Shown: positions 49,759 to 57,092 of the stretch, in pieces | How the letters are laid out: every line of letters begins with the position of its first letter | How positions within the stretch are numbered: position 1 is the stretch's first letter | Program-made: the position numbers and the translations under genes | DNA from: RUG420 sp045642465 | GTDB lineage: Bacteria; Bacillota; Clostridia; Oscillospirales; Acutalibacteraceae | Length of the DNA stretch: 64,000 bases | Direction: 5' to 3' | Assembly (NCBI GenBank): GCA_045642465.1 | Contig: JAZUIY010000015.1 | Location: 1-64,000, forward strand | The notes under the pieces: model-generated | Database searches by the model: none | Seen by the model: the letters and a program-made list of their open reading frames with translations, nothing else | Told to the model about the DNA's origin: nothing

Positions 49759-50295
49759 TTATTTAGTACAAAAATCCATAAGTACCTGGGCTAATTCGCC
49801 ACGGGTAATTACTACGTCACTAGGGGTTACAACATCCTTGGTTCCGCCTAATGCCTTTAGGGCATCGGCTACATCCTTGAATGTCATTGGGTCTTCCTTA
49901 CCATAGGTGTCATCAGAACGTGCCGGAACGACGTCATGGGCAGCGCCCCAAAGGATAGCGCCAATTACGAAGTCACTGGTATCCTTCTTGGTTACGTCAG
50001 AATAAACTTCGTCGTCGTCACCGGTGGCAGGACTGCCTGCTACACGATACATAACACAAGCCAATTGGTAACGGGTTACTTGCTGTTCCGGATAGAACTT
50101 GCCATCTTGGCCACTCAGGAAACCATGTGCACGGCAAAAGACAATTGCCTTGTAGCATTTGTCGGTGGTTTTCACGTCAGCGAATTCAGAAACTTCTGCC
50201 TTCGGGTTGGTTTCTTCCTTCGTCTGTTTCTGGGTACATGCTGCAAAGCTCAGCAGCATTGCGATTGCGAGAACAATGGGAACGAAGCGTTTCAT
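49759..50295 (-). CDS. Lipoprotein with S-layer homology (SLH) repeats
   Basis: A 178-residue lipoprotein (lipobox SFAAC) containing an SLH repeat (FADVKTTDKCYKAIVFCRAH, GKFYPEQQVTRYQLACVMYR) and a second half with a weaker one (VITRGELAQVLMDFC). SLH domains bind pyruvylated secondary wall polymers. Being lipidated as well as wall-binding, it could bridge membrane and wall. Its last 35 residues closely match the end of the 50327 protein. AGGAGGG precedes ATG 50295. Confidence 0.85.
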   Translation of the reverse strand: MKRFVPIVLAIAMLLSFAACTQKQTKEETNPKAEVSEFADVKTTDKCYKAIVFCRAHGFLSGQDGKFYPEQQVTRYQLACVMYRVAGSPATGDDDEVYSDVTKKDTSDFVIGAILWGAAHDVVPARSDDTYGKEDPMTFKDVADALKALGGTKDVVTPSDVVITRGELAQVLMDFCTK

Positions 50296-50326
50296 AAATA
50301 AGCCCTCCTAAGACTCTTTTGCTGCC

Positions 50327-52180
50327 TTATCTGGTGCAATAGTCCATGAGTACAGCAGCCATTTCTCCTCGAGTAATTGTTTTATTGCTCGGCGTAATAA
50401 CATTATTTACTCCGCCGTTTGCTTCAATTGCATTGGCTACATCTGCCTGGGTTGCTGCCCGTACAGAAGTGGCATCTACGCCGGAAACCGCTTTTCCGGT
50501 TAAGCGATGCATAATGGTTGCCAACTGGGCCTGCGTCAATACCTGGTTCGGCATGAACTGGGTTTTATTGCCCATCATGAGACCGTGATCATAGCACCAA
50601 CAGATGGCTTTGAAATTTTTGTCCGAAGTTTTCACATCTGTATACGGAATAATCTTTCTCATGGCTAATTGATTTTCCATATAATCTGCAGGAAGAACCT
50701 TCATGTAACCGTATACAAAGTCTAAGAAGTGGTTAGATACAATATTTAACAGGTTGGTAATGAGGGTTGCGGTTTCATCCGGATATGCCTGTGCCAGGCC
50801 TACAATGAATTCCACAATGCCAGGAATCATGGCATTTACCTGGTCTGCATCATATTCTGCAGCTCCCAGCTTCTTCATGGCGTTCATGGCAGCTACTTCT
50901 AAACGGTATCCTAAGAATCCGTTGTTGCCATTATAGGCATCAAAGAAGATTGCGTTCGCATTCTCGGTAACTTCTGCTGCAAACAAGGTCAGGAAGTCAC
51001 TGAAGGAGTCTCCGCCAAAGATATAGAAGAGAGAACCAAGCAATTCATACAGAGTCGGCTGAACGTCCTTTACAAAGCCGGCACGTCCACCAACATACTT
51101 GGTCAGTTTCGGCATGAAGTCTTCAATGAACTGATACTGGTTATAGGAATTGCCCTGTGCTCTGGTAATGATGTTATTTACGGTTCCATTTGGCGTAACA
51201 GTAACTACCCAGAACTTACCGCCAAAGATGGTTGGGATTAACGCATCGGTCAGGCTGAAGTCCATTTTTTCCATGGCGTAGTTTTTGGCCTGGGTTGCAT
51301 AGGCTGCAGCGCCTTCATCGCCCGCCATAGGGAGGTAACAGTCAATGCCGTAACGTCCGAAGCCCATCTGCTTTGGTACAACGTAAGTTACAATGTCACC
51401 ACGGTTAATGATGTTGAAAATATTGTTGTAAATACCCTTGTAGGATACGTTTAATTTGGATTGTTCCACGCCCTGAGGAACTTCATACGGATAGAAATAA
51501 ACGTCGTCTAAGGAGCAGATAACGCCATTTCCAAGGCCCTTACCGTTATAGATGTCACGGTCAATGGCACCGGCTACCATATTTGCTGTAATGCCCCCAC
51601 GGCTGTGGCCGGCACCCCAGATTTTTACCTTACCGGTAATGTGATTTTTCTTAATGTAATCCTTTAAGAAGTTATAAGCAATGGTGGATGCGTTCTTAAA
51701 GCCCTGATGGTCTCCGCTGGCACCAACGTTCATGTCGGATGCCCATTCATTTTCATAGGAGCAGCCACGGAATGCCATGGCAATCAGGGTGTACTTCTGT
51801 CCATTTACTTTAATGGCCTTGGAAGCGCATGCTACACCAAAGGTTTCTCTGTTTGGCTTGGTAACCCAGTCTTCATTGCTCTGGATATTCTTAAAGCCAA
51901 TGCCCTTGAAGAAGTCGGTTACGTTGTTCATACGGTCAGCGTAAGCTTGATCTTCATAGTCTGGCAGATACTGCAGGTAAGCAGAAGCTACGGCCAGGTC
52001 ATTATTGTAATCATAAGAGGACCCTTTAAAGTAGTCATCTGTGTAGGTGTAGTCAACATACCCACGGTTCATTTCAATTTTGCCGGTGTACACCTTATTG
52101 GTGCCATTTGCGGCAAAGGCAGCTGTGCCGGTGGTTACCATTAAAACAATAGCCAACAGCAAGCTCAGTACTTTTTTCAT
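50327..52180 (-). CDS. Secreted alpha/beta-hydrolase (lipase-like) with C-terminal SLH domain
   Basis: A 617-residue exported protein: signal peptide (residues 1-23), a lipase class 3/DUF2974-like hydrolase domain (about 30-330) with nucleophile elbow GAGHSRGGITANMVAG (G-x-S-x-G), a middle helical region, and C-terminal SLH repeats (YTDVKTSDKNFKAICWCYDH, LTQAQLATIMHRLTG, ITRGEMAAVLMDYC). It is probably wall-attached and acts on lipids or ester-linked glycans. AGGGAGGAATAGGAA precedes ATG 52180. First of three genes. Confidence 0.87.
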   Translation of the reverse strand: MKKVLSLLLAIVLMVTTGTAAFAANGTNKVYTGKIEMNRGYVDYTYTDDYFKGSSYDYNNDLAVASAYLQYLPDYEDQAYADRMNNVTDFFKGIGFKNIQSNEDWVTKPNRETFGVACASKAIKVNGQKYTLIAMAFRGCSYENEWASDMNVGASGDHQGFKNASTIAYNFLKDYIKKNHITGKVKIWGAGHSRGGITANMVAGAIDRDIYNGKGLGNGVICSLDDVYFYPYEVPQGVEQSKLNVSYKGIYNNIFNIINRGDIVTYVVPKQMGFGRYGIDCYLPMAGDEGAAAYATQAKNYAMEKMDFSLTDALIPTIFGGKFWVVTVTPNGTVNNIITRAQGNSYNQYQFIEDFMPKLTKYVGGRAGFVKDVQPTLYELLGSLFYIFGGDSFSDFLTLFAAEVTENANAIFFDAYNGNNGFLGYRLEVAAMNAMKKLGAAEYDADQVNAMIPGIVEFIVGLAQAYPDETATLITNLLNIVSNHFLDFVYGYMKVLPADYMENQLAMRKIIPYTDVKTSDKNFKAICWCYDHGLMMGNKTQFMPNQVLTQAQLATIMHRLTGKAVSGVDATSVRAATQADVANAIEANGGVNNVITPSNKTITRGEMAAVLMDYCTR

Positions 52181-52333
52181 TTCCTATTCCTCCCTAGGAT
52201 TTTTGTCCCTTCTATTTTACACGTTTGCGTATGGTTTTGAAACAGAGAACAGGGAGACAAAACAAGTGAATTGCCAAAGTCAATTTTCCACTTTATAATG
52301 AAATTGGTAAGAAAATCCAGAGGGGGATTTATA

Positions 52334-52558
52334 ATGAATGAATATGAAGTAATTATTGAAGTTATTGATCCATGTGTAGGTAGAGAACGTTCCACCAGTG
52401 AAATGATTGAAGTTGCTGCTGAATCTCCGGAAGCTTATGTAAAAGCCAACGGAAAGTTCCCAATTACCGACATTGTAACTCAGGACGACGGCACCGTTGT
52501 TGTACACACTGCTGACGGCCTTGGCAATATGGCAAACTATACCTTCAATAAAATCTAA
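52334..52558 (+). CDS. Small acidic protein, unknown
   Basis: A 74-residue protein (MNEYEVIIEVIDPCVGRERS..., ending MANYTFNKI) with GAGGGGG upstream of ATG 52334. It has no signal peptide and no recognised family; alternation of charged and hydrophobic residues suggests a small beta-alpha fold. It stands alone between the lipase promoter region and a terminator. Confidence 0.75.
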   Translation: MNEYEVIIEVIDPCVGRERSTSEMIEVAAESPEAYVKANGKFPITDIVTQDDGTVVVHTADGLGNMANYTFNKI

Positions 52559-52587
52559 TTGCCGGCACCGTTTGCGGCAATTCGGAA

Positions 52588-52628
52588 ATAAAAAGAAGCC
52601 CTGCGTTTTGCGGGGCTTCTTTTTATTT
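52588..52628. terminator. Bidirectional terminator
   Basis: AAAAGAAGCCC-TGC/GC-GGGGCTTCTTTT, shared by the 74-residue protein gene and the leftward small peptide gene. Confidence 0.9.
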
Positions 52629-52677
52629 CATTTTCTTGTTTTCTCTTGTTTTCTTTTGTCTTTTCTTCTTGTTTTAA

Positions 52678-52782
52678 TTAGTAGATAAGACCAATCCAGC
52701 CGTTGGCAATAACCTTAAGAACGCCGGAAATAACAGTTGGCAAGTTGCCTACCCAATTCAAGAAATCGGATACGATAAACAT
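52678..52782 (-). CDS. 34-residue hydrophobic peptide
   Basis: ATG 52782 to TAA 52678-52680, with GGGAGGG 8-9 bases upstream. A good promoter lies further upstream and terminators lie on both sides, so this is a complete small transcription unit. The peptide begins MFIVSDFLNWVGNLPTVI and ends NGWIGLIY: one amphipathic or membrane-associating helix with few charges and two Trp. It could be a leaderless bacteriocin-like or modulin-like peptide, a toxin of a type I system, or a membrane-protein partner. Confidence 0.72.
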   Translation of the reverse strand: MFIVSDFLNWVGNLPTVISGVLKVIANGWIGLIY

Positions 52783-52813
52783 TTCTATATCCCTCCCAAA
52801 TGTTTCTATTTAC

Positions 52814-52842
52814 ATTTTATTCATTTTTGGCTTACAGGTCAA
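52814..52842 (-). promoter_or_regulatory. Promoter of the 34-residue peptide gene
   Basis: On the minus strand TTGACC (52837-52842), 17 bases, TAAAAT (52814-52819), about 25 bases before the ribosome binding site. Confidence 0.82.
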
Positions 52843-52854
52843 TGTTTTCTTAAA

Positions 52855-52890
52855 AGGAAAACAGCCTAACCATGCGGTTAGGCTGTTCCC
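52855..52890 (-). terminator. Terminator of the wall-protein gene
   Basis: ACAGCCTAACC/GGTTAGGCTGT stem with T run on the minus strand. Confidence 0.85.
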
Positions 52891-52965
52891 TTTGTAAGCA
52901 TTAATTAATAATTACACTGTAAGACTAGTAGAAACGTTTACACGAAGAAAAAAGGTTTTGTTTAG

Positions 52966-52991
52966 GCGAAGGTCAATTGCTTGACCTTCGC
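52966..52991 (-). other. Perfect hairpin in the 3' region of the wall-protein gene
   Basis: GCGAAGGTCAA-TTGC-TTGACCTTCGC: 11-bp perfect stem with a 4-base loop and no T run. It lies between the stop at 53041 and the terminator at 52855, so it would sit in the mRNA 3' end and may stabilise it. Confidence 0.65.
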
Positions 52992-53040
52992 GATTAAACT
53001 AAATTAAAAAGCTTACGAAATAGTTAAGATTTAACTAAAA

Positions 53041-53331
53041 TTAGTTTCTCTTAGCGATAACAAAAGCAGCGCCGGAAACAGCAGAGATAGCAACTACAGC
53101 AGCGAAAGCAGCGTCGCCAGTGTTAGCGGTTTCTTCAGCGATAGGATCGGTTTCTTCTACGTCTTCACCAGTAGCGGTAGCAGTGTCAGTGCCAGTGCCA
53201 GTGCCAGTAGCGGTAGCGGTAGCAGTGCCAGTAGCAGTGTTCAGGATGTTACCAAGGTCAAGAGCAGATGCGGAGATAGCCATGGTGAATACAAGGCTAA
53301 GAGCAAGAACAAGTCCAAGAACTTTTTTCAT
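53041..53331 (-). CDS. Small repeat-rich surface protein with sorting-like tail
   Basis: A 96-residue precursor: signal peptide (residues 1-22, SASA), a Thr/Ala/Gly tract of TATG and TGTG units (about 32-54), an acidic spacer (EDVEETDPIAEETA), then NTGDA, a hydrophobic span and KRN. NTGD matches the tail of the minor pilin, so the protein may be wall-anchored by a sortase. It has a consensus promoter and should be abundant. Start ATG 53331; an ATG at 53340 is in frame. Confidence 0.8.
   Translation of the reverse strand: MKKVLGLVLALSLVFTMAISASALDLGNILNTATGTATATATGTGTGTDTATATGEDVEETDPIAEETANTGDAAFAAVVAISAVSGAAFVIAKRN
53169..53240 (-). repeat. Hexanucleotide repeat tract inside the wall-protein gene
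   Basis: Units of ACTGGC and ACCGCT (minus strand) encode alternating Thr-Gly and Thr-Ala. Gains or losses of a unit keep the frame, so the tract can vary in length without inactivating the gene. Confidence 0.8.
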
Positions 53332-53399
53332 GAGTATCATTTCCTTTCATAAGAGTGATTTTCGTGTAAGATACTCGTTTCCAGTTGCTTACTCCTTTA

Positions 53400-53427
53400 A
53401 TTATATTATTTTTGTCACATTTGTCAA
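53400..53427 (-). promoter_or_regulatory. Consensus promoter of the small wall protein
   Basis: On the minus strand TTGACA (53422-53427), 16 bases, TATAAT (53400-53405): both hexamers perfect. Confidence 0.9.
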
Positions 53428-53453
53428 TGAATCGTTTGTTTTTTGTAACAATT

Positions 53454-53484
53454 AACCCCCACAGGATTTTCCTGTGGGGGTTTT
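53454..53484. terminator. Terminator after the first SGNH hydrolase gene
   Basis: AACCCCCACAGG/CCTGTGGGGGTT perfect 12-bp stem. Confidence 0.85.
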
Positions 53485-53507
53485 TGTGAGCAATTACCAA
53501 ATATAGG

Positions 53508-55079
53508 TTATTTTACAGCGGTAACCACACCATTTGCTACTGTGTAGGTCTTGCTGCTGGACTTAACATTGCCGGAGAAAGAGGTATCAACAATACCATT
53601 CTTTACGTAATAGGACTGAGAAGCGCCCTTTACAATTCCGGTATAAGAAGTCTGTACTGCGCCGCTCTTAACGTAGTACTTTGTACCATTGCTGGTAACA
53701 ATTCCGGAGTATCCGGACTGTACTTCACCGTTCTTTACATAGTAGGTAGTGGAGCTAGCCTTTACCATACCAGTGTAAGAAGACTGAAGTTTGCTGTTTA
53801 CAACATAGTACTTCTTGTTGTTTACGGTAACAATACCGGTAGTTTTGAGATCTACGGTACCATTCTTAACGTAGTAAACACCCTTATCAGATTCACCGAA
53901 ACCAGTGTAGGAAGTTTGAATCTTGTTGTTTACACGGTAAGCCCAAACGCCGTCAACCTTAGTCAGAGGTTTGTAGTTCGGGTTAGAAGTAGTAGTGGAA
54001 GTCTGGGTGCTAGTCTTAGCACGGTTGCCTTCCGGGAGAACAGCAAGGATACGGTTGGTCATGTCAATATGACCCTGAGCTGTTGGATGCGGGTTGTAGG
54101 TAATGTTCAATGCACCATTGCTAGTATTCAAAGCAGATGCCAAGCTGTTGGTAATCAGTTCAACGCCCTGCATTTCTGCATAATAAGCGTCGTCGTGCTG
54201 AGAAGCCATCAACTGCTTATAACCATTCATCAGGTCATAAACCGGCTGGAGGAGAAGCCCAAGAACCGGGAAGTCCTGCCAGGTGGCAAAGGAATTGTAA
54301 CTGCTCAGATGTACCAAAGTAACATCTGGGTTCAATTCGTAAATACGGTTCACAATGGCTGTGTAGTTTACATAGAAACCAGCAACCAAGTCATACAAGC
54401 ACTGGGTAAGGTAATTTGCGAATTCTGGGATGGTTACCAAGTGAACCAGTGCACCCATACCTTCGGAAAGTACGTTACCAACGGTACCGTATGTTTCAAG
54501 GGTTTCGGCAATAGCCTTGGTAACATCGGTTGCACCCTTACCCGTGTCTCTCCAGATGAGAGTCAGAGCGGAAAGAGGAAGCCAAGTATCATTCAGGCCA
54601 ATGTCTAAGGTAATCAGGTCTGCCTTTTGAACTGCAGTCTGATAATCGGAACGCCAGGTCTTCAAGTTTTCATAGTTATAACCTGCGTTTACACTTGCGT
54701 CAGCTAATTCACCAACGTATTTCTTTGTAATTACGTCGCCTGCATAAGAGTCATCCAGCATGAAGTGGAGTTCTTGTGTACGGAAGCCAGGAGCGGCCAA
54801 TGGAACGAAAGTTCCGCCGTATGCAGGAGTAGCCTGGACAGCTTTGGAAAGAAGGTTCGGGTAAGAACCAGCAATGTTCTTTCTTGGAACTACGTATTCC
54901 CCATAGGCGTTGTATTCAGGCCTGGAGAAACCGGCGGCGATACTGTCACCTAAGGATACATAGTACTTATACTGTCTTACGGTAGAGGCGGTAGCGGCGT
55001 TTGCAGCTACGCTAGCTACAGAAAAAAGCATTACAAGAGCCAGAATGGCGGATAAAGCTCTTTTTAAATTCTTTTTCAT
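53508..55079 (-). CDS. Secreted SGNH/GDSL hydrolase with C-terminal YYVKNG repeats, copy 1
   Basis: A 523-residue exported enzyme: signal peptide (1-29), SGNH esterase domain with GDSIAAGF (nucleophile Ser46), an Asn-containing block LDIGLNDTW, and the Asp/His block NPHPTAQGH near residue 340. About six repeats of roughly 21 residues (YYVKNGxV...YTGxV) form the C-terminal 150 residues, resembling wall-binding or stalk repeats. Likely de-esterifies wall or polysaccharide acyl groups. The paralogue at 55103 is 24 bases upstream, giving a probable two-gene operon. Confidence 0.87.
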   Translation of the reverse strand: MKKNLKRALSAILALVMLFSVASVAANAATASTVRQYKYYVSLGDSIAAGFSRPEYNAYGEYVVPRKNIAGSYPNLLSKAVQATPAYGGTFVPLAAPGFRTQELHFMLDDSYAGDVITKKYVGELADASVNAGYNYENLKTWRSDYQTAVQKADLITLDIGLNDTWLPLSALTLIWRDTGKGATDVTKAIAETLETYGTVGNVLSEGMGALVHLVTIPEFANYLTQCLYDLVAGFYVNYTAIVNRIYELNPDVTLVHLSSYNSFATWQDFPVLGLLLQPVYDLMNGYKQLMASQHDDAYYAEMQGVELITNSLASALNTSNGALNITYNPHPTAQGHIDMTNRILAVLPEGNRAKTSTQTSTTTSNPNYKPLTKVDGVWAYRVNNKIQTSYTGFGESDKGVYYVKNGTVDLKTTGIVTVNNKKYYVVNSKLQSSYTGMVKASSTTYYVKNGEVQSGYSGIVTSNGTKYYVKSGAVQTSYTGIVKGASQSYYVKNGIVDTSFSGNVKSSSKTYTVANGVVTAVK

Positions 55080-55102
55080 AAATAGAACCTCAATAGTTTT
55101 AG

Positions 55103-56668
55103 TTATTTGGCGCGAGTATTTGTTACCACACCATTTTCAACGGTGTAAACATATTTACTGGTAGAAACGCTACCGTTATAAGAGGTATCTACTACGCCGT
55201 TCTTAACATAGTAAGAGGTGGCAGAAGAAGCTTTTACAACGCCAGTATAATCTGTTTGAACTGTGCCGTTTTTAATGTAGTATTTTGTGCCATTGTCGGC
55301 AATCAGTCCGGTGTAGTTCATTTGAGCAATACCGTCCTTAACATAGTAAGTTGCCTTGGCAGTCTTAACAACACCAGTGTATTCGTCCTGGAACTTGCTG
55401 TTCTTAACATAATACTTGGTGCCATTCAGATTTACGATGCCGTTGGTCTTAAGGTCAACAACACCGTCTTTTACATAGTAAATACCGTTTTCAGATTCAC
55501 CGAGGCCGGTGTAAGATCTGTTGATTTTACCATTGTTGCGAACAGCCCATACACCGTTTTCCTTGGTAACTTCTGGGTATGAGCTTGCCTTAAAATTTGC
55601 GGAACGAGGTCCGGTAGGCAATACTGCAAGTACCTGGTTTTCAATATACTTGTGACCAGCTGCAGTTGGATGTGGGTTATAACCGGAGGCATCCAAAGAG
55701 ATGTTGCTTGGAAGAGGCAGAGTCAGGTGCTGACCGATAACCTCAGTGTCCTTAACATCAGCATAGTAGTAGTTCGGATATTTATCGGCAAGGCCTGCCT
55801 TCATGCCGTTCATTGGAACATAGCATGCAATCTGAGGAATCAGATAGATTGGCAGTTCCCAATCCTTGAAGGAATTGTAGCAGCCAATGGAAACTACGGT
55901 TACATCAGGATTTACTCTGTAGATGTAGTCAACGATTGCTGCATAGTTGTTGTAGAAGTCAAGCCAGAACTTGCGAACACCATCAATCAGAAGGTTTACA
56001 AGGCCAGGAACCTGAAGAATCTTGGAGAGACCGAGACCGGCTGCATCCATGATTGCTTCCATAGAACCATAAAGGTCAAAAGCGTTTTCAAGTACTTCAG
56101 AAACATCAGAGCCGCCAATACCATAGGTAATTTCAAGAACAGCTGCAACTACTGCGAACCAGGTGTCGTTCATACCGAAGTCCAAAGTAATGAGGTCAGC
56201 TGCCTTAACGGCCTTGTTGTAGTATGGTCTCCAAGAAGTAATCTTCTTGTAGTCATAACCGCCCATGGAAAGTTCTTCAATAGCTGGAGATCTGGTTACC
56301 CAGTCAGCGCTGAAGGATGGGTCAATTAAGTAACGGATTTCAGAGGATCTGAGGCCCGGAGTTGCATATGGGTACATTTTAGTAGCCTGTACGTCATTTG
56401 CAAGAAGGTCTGCATAGGAACCTTTGATTCTGGTCTGGCAAGAAAGAACGCCACCGTTGTCGATGAGCAGCTTGCCGTGTTTAGCGTCTACTCTACGGTT
56501 GTAGTCTTTCAGGCCGAAACCGGCAGAAATAGAGTCGCCCAACTGAAGATAGGTCTTATACTGCTTTACGGTGTTAGCGGTTGCTGCACTGGCAAATACA
56601 GTTGCAACAGAAAGTAACATGGTAAGGGCAAGCACAAGAGACAAAAATCTTTTAGCTGTCTTTTTCAT
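55103..56668 (-). CDS. Secreted SGNH/GDSL hydrolase with C-terminal YYVKNG repeats, copy 2
   Basis: A 521-residue paralogue of the 53508 protein with identical architecture: signal peptide, LQLGDSISAGF (Ser46), LDFGMNDTW, NPHPTAAGHKYI, then about six YYVKNG-type repeats. An insertion after the first block (DAKHGKLLIDNGGVLSCQTR) differs from copy 1. AAGGAGTT precedes ATG 56668 and a good promoter lies further upstream. Tandem duplication followed by divergence is evident. Confidence 0.87.
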   Translation of the reverse strand: MKKTAKRFLSLVLALTMLLSVATVFASAATANTVKQYKTYLQLGDSISAGFGLKDYNRRVDAKHGKLLIDNGGVLSCQTRIKGSYADLLANDVQATKMYPYATPGLRSSEIRYLIDPSFSADWVTRSPAIEELSMGGYDYKKITSWRPYYNKAVKAADLITLDFGMNDTWFAVVAAVLEITYGIGGSDVSEVLENAFDLYGSMEAIMDAAGLGLSKILQVPGLVNLLIDGVRKFWLDFYNNYAAIVDYIYRVNPDVTVVSIGCYNSFKDWELPIYLIPQIACYVPMNGMKAGLADKYPNYYYADVKDTEVIGQHLTLPLPSNISLDASGYNPHPTAAGHKYIENQVLAVLPTGPRSANFKASSYPEVTKENGVWAVRNNGKINRSYTGLGESENGIYYVKDGVVDLKTNGIVNLNGTKYYVKNSKFQDEYTGVVKTAKATYYVKDGIAQMNYTGLIADNGTKYYIKNGTVQTDYTGVVKASSATSYYVKNGVVDTSYNGSVSTSKYVYTVENGVVTNTRAK

Positions 56669-56746
56669 TTTTCTAACTCCTTAGATTTATTTCCGTTGTC
56701 AGTAGGTGGACAGGGCTAGACCCCCACCATCAGAGATAACAAAGAC

Positions 56747-56776
56747 ATTTTAGTCGGCATAACAGCCCTTTGTCAA
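56747..56776 (-). promoter_or_regulatory. Promoter of the SGNH hydrolase operon
   Basis: On the minus strand TTGACA (56771-56776), 18 bases, TAAAAT (56747-56752). Confidence 0.85.
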
Positions 56777-56956
56777 GCAAACGGAGGCCCTTCCTTTGGA
56801 CGTTTATAAAGGGTTGTTCGATATACCTTTTATATATAGGGGCCCGATTCTCCGATTTTTTTCGGCGTTTTGGGTAATGCTTGTGAATAATAACTATATA
56901 AACTTGTTAGGAATTCACGAAATAACCAAAAATTTATGAATAAAGTAAAAACAAAT

Positions 56957-56985
56957 TTGATTTTTCGTAATATTTATGCTACGAT
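56957..56985 (+). promoter_or_regulatory. Promoter of the AMP-binding synthetase gene
   Basis: TTGATT (56957-56962), 17 bases, TACGAT (56980-56985), giving a leader of about 100 bases. Confidence 0.78.
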
Positions 56986-57092
56986 ACCCCCTGTTAAATG
57001 AAAAAAGCGACTTTGAGTATGTATGTAGGTGTTAGTCGCAGTAACATTTTTTCATATTTTCTTATACTTAATTGGAGAAAGGACATCGTTCA

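Larger units (their letters stand above)
56669..57092. other. Divergent promoter region of about 420 bases
   Basis: No gene seen. It holds the leftward hydrolase promoter, the rightward synthetase promoter, AT-rich sequence between them, and in the synthetase leader a hairpin GCGACT (57007-57012)/AGTCGC (57034-57039). Confidence 0.6.

Noticed and set aside
53169..53240. CRISPR-like array
   Set aside because: The repeats are 6-base in-frame coding units without spacers; no cas genes are present.
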